From RYN-431 sp036388295 (GTDB lineage Bacteria; Planctomycetota; Phycisphaerae; Tepidisphaerales; Tepidisphaeraceae), in assembly GCA_036388295.1 (NCBI GenBank), contig DASVSC010000020.1, positions 1 through 23,056 of the forward strand: a stretch of 23,056 nucleotides of DNA, given 5' to 3'. Each line of letters opens with the position of its first letter. Position 1 is the stretch's first letter. This document shows positions 16,313-23,056 of the stretch, in pieces. A program made the translations under genes and the position numbers. The notes below the pieces were generated by a model, which ran no database searches, was not told where the DNA came from, and saw nothing but the letters and a program-made list of their open reading frames with translations.

Positions 16313-17365
16313 TTACTCCGGCTGGTACGGGTATGTCTCGGCCAAGATGTCATTGAACCGGTCTTCCAGCGGCGGCTGCGGGTCGGCGTCCGCCTGCTGC
16401 ACGGCCCCGGCGATGACATTGGCGACTTCTTCCTGCATCGCCTCGTACTGCTCTTTCTGGACTACGCCCTTCTTGTGCAGGCGTTCGAAGTACAGTTCGA
16501 TCGGGTCGCGGCTGCGGGCCTTTTCCTGCTGCTCTTTGGTGCGGTAGGTGGCCATCGAGTCGGACATGGAATGGCCGCGGAAACGGAACGTGTTGGCGCT
16601 GATGTACGTCGGCCCGCCGCCGGTGCGGCAGCGTTCGACGGCCGTGCCGACTTCCTTGATAAACACGTCCACGTCATTGCCGTCGACGTTCATCGTCGGC
16701 ATGGCGTAACCGAGCCCGCGCTTGGCCAAGTCGGTTTCGGCACTGTGGCGGGCGACTTCGGTGCCCATGCTCACGCCGTTATTTTCGACCATGTAAATCA
16801 CGGGCAGCTTCCACAGGCTGGCCATGTTGAGCGATTCGTTGTGCGTGCCTTGGTTGATGGCCCCATCGCCGAGCAGGCAGATGGTGAAGCCACCGGTCTT
16901 GCGCTGCTTCTGGGCGAAGGCGAAGCCGAGCGCCAGCGGCAGTTGCCCGCCGACGATGCCGTGGCCGCCCATGTTGCCGACACTGGCGTCGAAGAAGTGC
17001 ATCGACCCACCCTTGCCCTTCGAGCAGCCGGTCGCCTTGCCGAACAGTTCTGCAAACCCGGCACGCGGGTCCATGCCTAACGCCAAGCTGTGGCCGTGGC
17101 AGCGATAGCCGTTGATCAGGTAGTCGCGCTTTTTATCGAACAGGGCGGCGATGCCGACGCTGATCGCTTCCTGGCCGGAATACAGATGGCAGAACCCGCC
17201 GATCTTCTGGCCGGGCTTGGTGTACTCCTGGTACGTTTTTTCCTCGAACCGGCGGATCAGGAGCATGGTGCGAAGCCGTTGACGTTCGACCTGCCCGTCG
17301 GCGGCTTTGGGGTCAGCGGGCGAACCTGCCTTCAACGGCGCTACAGCGGCTTGCGCTACGGACAT
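16313..17365 (-). CDS. pdhA: Pyruvate dehydrogenase E1 component, alpha subunit
   Basis: Binds thiamine diphosphate and, with the beta subunit, decarboxylates pyruvate. I chose the ATG at 17363-17365 because GGAG stands 8 nt upstream; the frame stays open to 17452, but those extra 29 residues lack family similarity and overlap the promoter. The 350-residue protein has the family entry LLIRRFEEKTYQEY at about 35-48 and HLYSGQEAISVG at about 60-71. The thiamine diphosphate motif runs from GDG at 166-168 to NN at 195-196. The conserved loop RFRGHSMSD is at 261-269, followed by TYRTKEQQ. It is the first gene of the pdh cluster, and the message continues into the two small proteins and E1 beta. 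Confidence 0.96.
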   Translation of the reverse strand: MSVAQAAVAPLKAGSPADPKAADGQVERQRLRTMLLIRRFEEKTYQEYTKPGQKIGGFCHLYSGQEAISVGIAALFDKKRDYLINGYRCHGHSLALGMDPRAGFAELFGKATGCSKGKGGSMHFFDASVGNMGGHGIVGGQLPLALGFAFAQKQRKTGGFTICLLGDGAINQGTHNESLNMASLWKLPVIYMVENNGVSMGTEVARHSAETDLAKRGLGYAMPTMNVDGNDVDVFIKEVGTAVERCRTGGGPTYISANTFRFRGHSMSDSMATYRTKEQQEKARSRDPIELYFERLHKKGVVQKEQYEAMQEEVANVIAGAVQQADADPQPPLEDRFNDILAETYPYQPE

Positions 17366-17440
17366 GTGCTTTCTCCACGCAATCGGTCGGTAAACCGGTC
17401 GCTCGCGGCGGGGTAACGGTTGCCCCGGTCGAGCCGCCGA

Positions 17441-17469
17441 ATGGTAGGACAAAACGCCCCAACGTTCAA
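17441..17469 (-). promoter_or_regulatory. Candidate promoter of the pdh operon
   Basis: TTGAAC (17464-17469) and TACCAT (17441-17446) on the minus strand are spaced exactly 17 nt, each matching four of six consensus bases. Initiation near 17434 would leave about 70 nt of leader before E1 alpha. The site lies in the 139-nt gap that follows the corrected end of the RTX-repeat gene. Confidence 0.45.
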
Positions 17470-17504
17470 ATCACATCGCGGTGCCGGCAGCCGCTTTCCG
17501 GCCA

Positions 17505-19752
17505 TCAGGAAATCAGGCTGAGTTCGTCGAGCAGGCGGTCGTCCCGATCGGCGTTCGCACGGTCGTCGCCCGGGCCGCCTTTGAGGGTGTCGGCCCCCGA
17601 GCCGCCGTCGAGCAGGTCGCGGTGGCTGCCTGGCTCGTCGTAGATGCCGTCGTCGCCGAAAAGTTTGTCGTCGCCCGGGCCCGCGGAGCGTGTCGTTGCC
17701 GTCGCCGCCAATCAGGAAATCACGACCATCGCCGCCGAAAAGCGGGTCGCGGCCGTACCCGCCGACCAGCGTGTCGTCGCCGCCGTCGCCGTAGAGCGTC
17801 ATCGACCCGAGCGTGTCGACGAAGCTGATGTTGTCGTTTCCCGGCCCGCCGCGGACGACGGCCGAGTAGTTGCGATCGACGTCTTGGTCTTCGTAGTTCC
17901 GCCCGACGGTGTCGTTGCCCGCCCCGGCGTCGATGGTGTCGTTCCCGGCGGCGTAAATCGTGTCCCGGCCGCTGCCGGCCGTTACGCGGTCGCGGCCGTC
18001 GCGCACGTCGATCAGGTAGTCGCCGCCGCCCGTGATGGTGATGTCGTCATCGCTGTCATAGAAGCTGATTTCGCCGCCGCCGCCGGCCAGCGTGACGTGG
18101 TTGGTGCCGCCGTTGCCGTAAAGTTTGATCTTTCCCACGCCGCCAGTGACGGTGTCGTCGCCGTCATTCGTGTACACGAACTTCGGGCCATTACCGAAGA
18201 CGATCCTGTCATCTCCGTCCGATGCGGACACCGTATCGTCGCCGTCGCCGGTGCGGAACACGCTGCCCTCGGCGTGGGTCGAAAACTGGGCCGTCGTGAA
18301 GATATCGTCGCCGCCAGCGGTCGTGAGCGTGTCGCCGCCGTCCTGACTGACGATCTTGGTGTCCACATCAGGCGTGACGGTCACGCGGTCGCGGCCTAAG
18401 AACGCGTGCAGCTCAATCGATTTCACCCCGCCCGCCGGCACATTGGTTGAACGTCCATTCAGCGACACACGAAGCGCCGCGCCGATCCGGTCGACGGTGA
18501 TCACGTCGTCGCCTGGCGTCCCGGCAACGTCCAACACGCCGCCCGGCAGAAGAACGGCCGCTTGCACGTCTGTCGTAACCAGCCGCGAGACGAAGCTCCC
18601 GCCGACCCGCACCAGCGGACGGCCGGACGCGTCGATGGCTTGGATGTTGCCCGGCTTTTCGTCCGTCGCGTACCGGGACAGGCTCAGCGGCTGGCCGGCG
18701 GAAGAATAGTGCATCAGCAGCGTCGTGCCGCTGGTGTCGACTGACGTGACGAACAGCGTGCCGTCCGATGCGATAATCGTGCGAACGACACCGGCTCCCT
18801 TGCGGGCCGCCGTCAGCAACACGACGCCGTTGTTTCCGAAGCCGCCGTCGAACCGGCCCGTGCTGTCGAGGCGGAAGACACGCGGGCGGGCCGTCGTAGT
18901 CTTGATCGCGTTGAAGCGCTGCAGCGAGACGAGAACCTGGTCGCCGTCGAGTGACGTGGCCCGGTAGTCGGAGCCGTTGATCCCGTCACGCGGGGCGTCC
19001 TGCGCGAAGGCCTGGGCCGCGCGGCGGTTGAACCGCAGGTCGGGCAGACCGGCCGAGGTGAATCGGACGGGCGAGTCGATTGTTGCCGTGCCGAACGGCT
19101 GGACCACGGCGCGGCCGCCGGTGTCGACGTAGAAGGACGACACACCCAAAGCGTTCACGAGACTAAACCCGCTCACGCCGAAGCTGCGGTCGATCTTGCC
19201 CGACGCGGTCAGCCGGCCGACATAGACGTACCGGTCGTACAAGCCCCGCTGCCGGCTGATACGCTCGCTGACTTGGCCGATGAACAGCACCCGGCCGGCG
19301 GCGTCCGTTTTCAGGTGCGTGACCGACGCCAAATACAGCCGCCGGCCCGGCGAACGCACGGGCAAGTCGATCGCCGCAACGCCGTCTTCGCCGAACCGGC
19401 TGATGACGTGGCCGTCGGCGTCGAGCCGAGTGACCCGTACCCGGGTCGCCTGCCCTTCCGTCCCCTGGGCCGCATACAAGCCCGAACCGGTGGTGAAGGA
19501 AGACTGCTTGAAATCGCGCAGTTCCGTCATCCCGGCGCGGCCGAAAGTCGGGTCAAGCGTCCCGTCTGGCCGCAAGCGTGCAAATCGCACGCCCCTGCCG
19601 TTGAACGGACCACCCGTGACAATGGCATTGCCCTGCGCGGCGACAAAGTCGAAGGTGCTGACGTTCGACACCACACCGGCCGTGCCGAACTTCAGGTCCG
19701 GGACGTACGTCGACAGGTGGCGGCGGGGTTCGAGGGATTGGATGAGCTGCAA
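17505..19752 (-). CDS. Secreted LEPR / delta-60 / RTX-repeat calcium-binding protein, apparent frameshift near 17683
   Basis: Starts at TTG 19750-19752, the only start possible after an in-frame TGA, with GGAG close upstream. LEPRRHLS at residues 7-14 is the planctomycete LEPR-type N-terminal signature of exported proteins. Residues about 50-390 carry at least four delta-60-type repeats (for example RPDGTLDPTFGRAGM and DSTGRFDGGFGNNGV), likely a propeller-like domain. From about 440 come RTX-type nonapeptide repeats (GGDGRDFLIGGDGNDTL and others) that bind calcium. Near residue 690 the frame breaks inside a GC palindrome: the original frame becomes Arg/Pro-rich and runs to 17356 across the E1 alpha start, whereas the next frame continues the repeats (PGDDKLFGDDG, SGADTLKGGPGDD) to a stop at 17505. 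One missing base explains this. Corrected length is about 749 residues. It may be an adhesin or surface protein; no enzyme domain is seen. Confidence 0.85.
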
Positions 19753-19896
19753 AGAAGTCTCCGCAACGAAGTGCCGGCGTTGTCTTCAGTGACGCCGCCG
19801 GAGCATACTCCATTGCGGATCAAGGGCTCGCGTCCGATCGGTCTACAGCGATCGCCCCGCTTCGTCCGATAAATAGACATTGGCCCCGGAGGTCTG

Positions 19897-20835
19897 ATGT
19901 CTGTCGCGACTGCCCTGATCCGTCCGCTTTATCACCTCGGCGAACACCGCCCCGCCCTGCGCGGCACGCGGGTGCGCCGGGCCATCTTCAGAACGATGGA
20001 ATCGCTGTCGCGTCAGCAGGCGGACGCCGCGCGTTCAATATTCGAAGCGGCAGAGCCCGGCGAGCGGCTGCCGATCGAGCGGCTGCCTGCGATGCTGGAG
20101 GCGGCGGCGGCCGCGAAGAAGCCGCAGCGTTGGGACCGCCGGCGGCCGCAGGACAAGGCGCGCCTCCGGGCCGACGAAGTGCGTCGCAGCGTCAGCGGCC
20201 GGTCGGTGGCGGGCAAGCGGTTGATCGAACTCGCCTGCGGCGACGGCCGGGTGGCGATGCATCTGGCCGAACAAGGGGCGAGCGTCACCGGCGTCGATTT
20301 GTCCGACCACGCCATGGCCCCCGAGGCCGCGGAGCGGGTCGATCTGCTGGTTCGTGACGCCTCAGCGCTCGGCGTGCCGGACGCATCGGTCGACGCCGTT
20401 TATTCGTTCGACGCCTTCGAACATTTCTCCGACCCCGCCGCCGTGTTGAGCGAAGTGCACCGCGTGCTGAAACCCGGCGGGACGCTGCATACGTCGTTCG
20501 GGCCGCTCTGGAATTCGCCATTCGGCGCGCATCAATGGGGCCGGCTGGATTTGCCGTACATTCATTTGCTGTTCGATCGGTCTGCCCTAGACACGTTCGC
20601 CGACGCCACTGGCCGGCCGCGGCTGACGGTGAGTTGCAATGAAAAGCCGCTGGCGTCTTTCCGCCGCTTGTTCACGGAGGCCGACGAGCGGTTCGACCGC
20701 GTGAGCTACTTGGAAAAGTTCAACGTCAGCTTCGCCGACCGCATAGCGGCGTTCGCGCCGTGCTTCCGCGCGAGTGTGGGCGAGTTCGACGAATTGATCG
20801 TGCGGTCGATCGAAGTGACGCTGCGGAAACGGTGA
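19897..20835 (+). CDS. Class I SAM-dependent methyltransferase
   Basis: A 312-residue protein with an N-terminal helical extension of about 105 residues, then a methyltransferase fold. Motif I is LIELACGDGRVA (109-120) with the SAM-binding glycines, followed by VTGVDLSDHAM. The mid-strand is VYSFDAFEHFSDP, and the post-motif is EVHRVLKPGGTLHTSFG, as in the UbiE/Methyltransf_11 group. The ATG has GGAGG 5 nt upstream, the strongest ribosome binding site in the window. The substrate is not identifiable; the segment WGRLDLPYIHLLFDR recalls methyltransferases acting on glycan or lipid intermediates, but this is weak. It is divergent from the RTX-repeat gene across 144 nt, in which I see no clear promoter. 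Confidence 0.88.
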   Translation: MSVATALIRPLYHLGEHRPALRGTRVRRAIFRTMESLSRQQADAARSIFEAAEPGERLPIERLPAMLEAAAAAKKPQRWDRRRPQDKARLRADEVRRSVSGRSVAGKRLIELACGDGRVAMHLAEQGASVTGVDLSDHAMAPEAAERVDLLVRDASALGVPDASVDAVYSFDAFEHFSDPAAVLSEVHRVLKPGGTLHTSFGPLWNSPFGAHQWGRLDLPYIHLLFDRSALDTFADATGRPRLTVSCNEKPLASFRRLFTEADERFDRVSYLEKFNVSFADRIAAFAPCFRASVGEFDELIVRSIEVTLRKR

Positions 20836-20844
20836 AGCGGAACC

Positions 20845-20883
20845 AAAAACCAAGGCCCACGCGGCGAGCCGCGTGGGCCTTGG
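20845..20883 (-). terminator. Rho-independent terminator of gap
   Basis: A perfect 15-bp inverted repeat (20850-20864 and 20869-20883) with the 4-nt loop CGAG lies in the gap between the convergent methyltransferase and gap genes. On the minus strand the stem is followed directly by TTTTT (complement of 20845-20849), the classic arrangement for ending the gap message. The palindrome may also slow plus-strand readthrough from the methyltransferase gene. Confidence 0.88.
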
Positions 20884-20909
20884 TGGTTTAGCGTTTCAGC
20901 CGGGAAAGC

Positions 20910-21986
20910 TTACTTGCCGTCTTTCTTGCTCATGTGGGTGAGCAGGTCGACGACGCGGTTGCTGTAGCCCCATTCGTTGTCGTACCAGCTGACGATCTTG
21001 AAGAAGCGTTTTTCGCCCTTCAGGTTGTTCTGCAGCGTGGCCAGGCTGTCGTAGATGCTGCTGCGGTCGTCGTGGATGAAGTCGGTGCTGACGACTTCTT
21101 CGTTGGCGTAGCCCAGGAAGCCCTTGAGGTAGCTTTCGCTGGCCTTTTTGAGCAGGCCATCGATTTCCTCGATGCTGGTGTCGCGCGTGCTGCGGAAGGT
21201 CAGGTCGACGACGCTGACGTCGGCGGTCGGCACGCGGAAGCTCATGCCGGTGAGCTTGCCCTTGGTGCTCGGCAGCACTTCACCCACGGCCTTGGCGGCA
21301 CCGGTGGTGCTGGGGATGATGTTCAGGGCCGCGGCGCGGCCGCCGCGCCAATCCTTCTTGCTCGGGCCGTCCACGGTCTTTTGCGTGGCGGTGTAGCTGT
21401 GGATCGTGGTCATCAGGCCGGTCTCGATGCCGACGCCTTCCTTCAACAGCACGTGCACCAGCGGGGCCAGGCAGTTGGTGGTGCAGCTGGCGTTGCTGAC
21501 CACGTCGTGCTTGCTGGGGTCGTACTCTTCGTGGTTGACGCCGAGGACGAGCGTCTTCACTTCGCCCTTGGCGGGAGCGCTGATGACGACCTTTTTCGCG
21601 CCGGCGTCGATGTGGCCGCGGGCTTTTTCGTAGTCGGTGAACAGGCCAGTGGATTCGATCACGTAGTCGACGCCGAGCGCCTTCCACGGCAGGTCCTTCG
21701 GCTCGCGCGTGGCCATCACGCACTTGACCTTTTGGCCGTTGATGACGAGGACGTCGTTTTCGCTCTTGGAGCTGTCGCTCTTTTCGACGCCGATGGTGTG
21801 ACGGCTGCGGCCGTGGACGCTGTCGTACTTCAGCTGATAAGCGAAGTAATCGGCGTCGGTGCTGATGTCGACAACGGCGACGACGTCAATTTCCTTGCCG
21901 AGCAAACCTTTATCGAGGATGGCCTGGAAGACCAGGCGGCCGATGCGGCCGAAACCGTTGATACCAACTTTAAGGGGCGAAGCCAT
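20910..21986 (-). CDS. gap: Glyceraldehyde-3-phosphate dehydrogenase, type I
   Basis: Oxidises and phosphorylates glyceraldehyde-3-phosphate with NAD+ in glycolysis, or runs the reverse way in gluconeogenesis. The 358 residues include the Rossmann start VGINGFGRIGRLVF, the cofactor-adenosine region VVDISTD with D40 (suggesting NAD+), the active site SNASCTTNCLAPL with C168, H196 in TIHSYTATQ, and the closing WYDNEWGYSNRVVDLL. It is about 20-25 residues longer than E. coli GapA. Insertions such as LDKGLLGKEIDV and the VHGRSRHT region resemble, from memory, the Gap1/glycosomal subgroup. The ATG at 21984-21986 has AGGAG about 7 nt upstream. The gene has its own promoter and a strong terminator, so it is monocistronic. 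Confidence 0.96.
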   Translation of the reverse strand: MASPLKVGINGFGRIGRLVFQAILDKGLLGKEIDVVAVVDISTDADYFAYQLKYDSVHGRSRHTIGVEKSDSSKSENDVLVINGQKVKCVMATREPKDLPWKALGVDYVIESTGLFTDYEKARGHIDAGAKKVVISAPAKGEVKTLVLGVNHEEYDPSKHDVVSNASCTTNCLAPLVHVLLKEGVGIETGLMTTIHSYTATQKTVDGPSKKDWRGGRAAALNIIPSTTGAAKAVGEVLPSTKGKLTGMSFRVPTADVSVVDLTFRSTRDTSIEEIDGLLKKASESYLKGFLGYANEEVVSTDFIHDDRSSIYDSLATLQNNLKGEKRFFKIVSWYDNEWGYSNRVVDLLTHMSKKDGK

Positions 21987-22066
21987 TCCGAACTCCTGAA
22001 GGGGATAATGCAGCCACTGCTGCCGACCTGCGGTTTACGGTGCGGCAAACTGTCTGTGTAGATTCG

Positions 22067-22095
22067 ACATTAGGGAACACGCTATCCCTCGTCAA
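22067..22095 (-). promoter_or_regulatory. Sigma70-like promoter of gap
   Basis: TTGACG (22090-22095, five of six) and TAATGT (22067-22072, four of six) on the minus strand are separated by 17 nt. Initiation near 22060 gives a leader of about 73 nt that contains the AGGAG site ahead of the gap ATG. Confidence 0.6.
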
Positions 22096-22168
22096 GCGAC
22101 CGTTCGAAACCTAACGATTCCATCGCCCCGGTGCGGCAATTCTCCATTGCATCGCGCCCGGCGCGTCG

Positions 22169-22174
22169 TATGAT
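22169..22174 (+). promoter_or_regulatory. Candidate -10 box for the receiver-like gene pair
   Basis: TATGAT (five of six) on the plus strand, 43 nt before the first ATG of the receiver-like protein. A TTGCAT at 22147-22152 is a poor -35 at 16 nt spacing. Confidence 0.3.
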
Positions 22175-22217
22175 CGGCGTGTGAAGGGGCGGCCGCCCAT
22201 GTCCACTGCGGCCCGGG

Positions 22218-22766
22218 ATGCGAATGATCAGTGCCAGCGCGGTCAAAACTTCCGGACACGCCATGATTGTCGGCGGCGACGGCTGCCGTCCGCAGCCGCG
22301 TCAAGTGCTCCAGACCATCGGCTACGAAACCGAAGAGCGCGACGACCCGTACAGCGCTTTGCTGGAACTGTGCGCCCGACCGCTCGTCTATCGGGCCCTC
22401 GTGCTGTCGCTGCAAAGCCTTTATCGCGACGAACTTGCAATCATCACGACGGTCCGCCAGCGGTTCCCGCACGTCAGCGTCTGGCTGGCGCACACCGACG
22501 GCCGTGCCGCGGCGCTGGTCGAGGCGATGCGGCTGGGCGCCGAAGCCCTCGTCAGCATGAACGGCGTGCACAGTTTGGGTGACGACCAGGACCACCCGCA
22601 GCCCGCCCGGCCGATGACGTTCCGCCCCGTGCCGCCCGAAGAGGATGCCGATTCGGCCCCACGGCACGACACGAACGAATCCGCCGCCCCCGACCACGCC
22701 GCCTCGCGCCAGCACGAACCGGTCCTGACGGCCGACGAACTGCACGCGCTGCTGGGTGAAACGTAA
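22218..22766 (+). CDS. Degenerate CheY-like receiver protein with C-terminal tail
   Basis: A 182-residue protein. Residues 16-115 follow the receiver alternation of strands and helices: MIVGGDGCRPQPRQVLQTIG, a strand ALVLSLQS, then VSVWLAHTDG and a LGAEALVS end. The acidic pair after strand 1 is reduced to GGD, and the usual phosphoacceptor Asp at the end of strand 3 is replaced (VLSLQS), so it should not be phosphorylated in the normal way. Residues 120-167 are a Pro/Asp/Glu-rich flexible linker, ending in a short amphipathic segment LTADELHALLG. Start choice is uncertain: ATG at 22218, 22224 or 22263 are all possible, and none has a good ribosome binding site. The next gene follows after 1 nt. 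It was assigned by fold pattern, not by a strong motif. Confidence 0.65.
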   Translation: MRMISASAVKTSGHAMIVGGDGCRPQPRQVLQTIGYETEERDDPYSALLELCARPLVYRALVLSLQSLYRDELAIITTVRQRFPHVSVWLAHTDGRAAALVEAMRLGAEALVSMNGVHSLGDDQDHPQPARPMTFRPVPPEEDADSAPRHDTNESAAPDHAASRQHEPVLTADELHALLGET

Positions 22767-22767
22767 C

Positions 22768-23056
22768 ATGCGTCTGAACGGCGAAAACATCCTCGTCGTC
22801 GGCGACCGCGACCGCCGCATGCAGTCCGCCGTCGCCGGGGCGTTGCCCGCCGCCAGCATCACGGCCGTGCGCACCGTTTTCGACGCCATCGCCGAACTGT
22901 CGGCCGGGCTGTACCACGGCGTGCTGGTGAATGCCGACCCGCTGGAAAGTCGTCCCGAGGCCGCCACGCGGGCGCTGCGCGAGGCCGCCGGGCAGGGCCG
23001 GATCGTGCTCTGGACCGACGCCGCCCGTGAGCCGTTGACGCGCCGTTTGATCAACG
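22768..23056 (+). CDS. Second degenerate receiver-like protein (3' end outside window)
   Basis: The visible 96 residues start MRLNGENILVVGDRDRRMQ, which is the receiver strand 1 and helix 1 pattern with VVGDRD where a true receiver has DD. Strand 3 reads GVLVNADPLESR, with Asn at the expected phosphoacceptor position. Strand 4 is GRIVLWTDA. The ATG lies 1 nt after the TAA of the previous gene, so the two are almost certainly co-translated. Its opening resembles that of the upstream protein, suggesting a duplicated pair of phosphorylation-independent receivers. The window ends before any output domain, so a C-terminal effector cannot be ruled out. Confidence 0.7.
   Translation, partial: MRLNGENILVVGDRDRRMQSAVAGALPAASITAVRTVFDAIAELSAGLYHGVLVNADPLESRPEAATRALREAAGQGRIVLWTDAAREPLTRRLIN

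Noticed and set aside
17366..17452. Upstream extension of E1 alpha by 29 residues
   Set aside because: The extension lacks family similarity and overlaps the candidate promoter; the ATG at 17365 has a well-placed GGAG.
22181..22582. A GTG-started 133-residue plus-strand frame placed just after the TATGAT box
   Set aside because: The position would fit a leaderless start, but the translation is Arg/Ala-rich without structure, while the overlapping frame from 22218 gives a receiver-like fold and joins the next gene by 1 nt.
22092..23054. A 320-residue minus-strand open frame over the receiver-like genes
   Set aside because: Its low-complexity Arg/Val/Gly content and its position antisense to two plausible overlapping-stop genes mark it as a shadow.

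Overview
The window is high-GC, gene-dense bacterial DNA, almost certainly from a planctomycete and most likely from the Phycisphaerae/Tepidisphaerales side. The best clue is the N-terminal signature LEPRRHLS of the large secreted calcium-binding repeat protein near 19.7 kb; short LEPR-type N-termini are typical of Phycisphaerae exported proteins. Weak or missing Shine-Dalgarno sites at several genes, GTG and TTG starts, a poxvirus-type topoisomerase IB and a flavin-dependent thymidylate synthase fit that placement but do not prove it. No RNA genes, CRISPR arrays, transposases or phage genes were seen.

Layout. 1-2989 (minus): a cysteine desulfurase, a multi-pass membrane protein and thyX, closely spaced and probably one transcript; thyX runs off the left edge. 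3081-3656 (plus): a GNAT acetyltransferase, divergent from the desulfurase. 3712-8214 (minus): a 1500-residue AsmA-like envelope protein. 8306-9553 (plus): a GT4-like glycosyltransferase whose real start is probably a CTG; its 3' end overlaps that of the convergent topoisomerase IB gene (9519-10616, minus).

10640-17365 (minus) is the metabolic core, a pyruvate dehydrogenase cluster. In transcription order it holds E1 alpha, two small paralogue-like proteins of 73 and 74 residues, E1 beta, a long intergenic hairpin, E2, an SGNH-family predicted lipoprotein, and an E3 that carries its own N-terminal lipoyl domain. A sigma70-like promoter lies ahead of E1 alpha and a second, better one just ahead of E3. 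Together the products would convert pyruvate to acetyl-CoA. GAPDH at 20910-21986, with a clear promoter and terminator, adds an upstream glycolytic step.

17505-19752 (minus) is a LEPR / delta-60 / RTX-repeat secreted protein with an apparent frameshift near 17683. 19897-20835 (plus) is a SAM-dependent methyltransferase with a strong ribosome binding site. 22218 to the right edge (plus) holds two tandem degenerate response-regulator receiver proteins, the second cut by the window.

The most unusual features are the pair of tiny proteins inside the pdh operon, the 33-bp-arm hairpin that forms the whole leader of E2, the duplicated lipoyl domain on E3, the tandem receivers lacking phosphoacceptor aspartates, and promoter geometry suggesting leaderless transcripts for the divergent desulfurase/GNAT pair.
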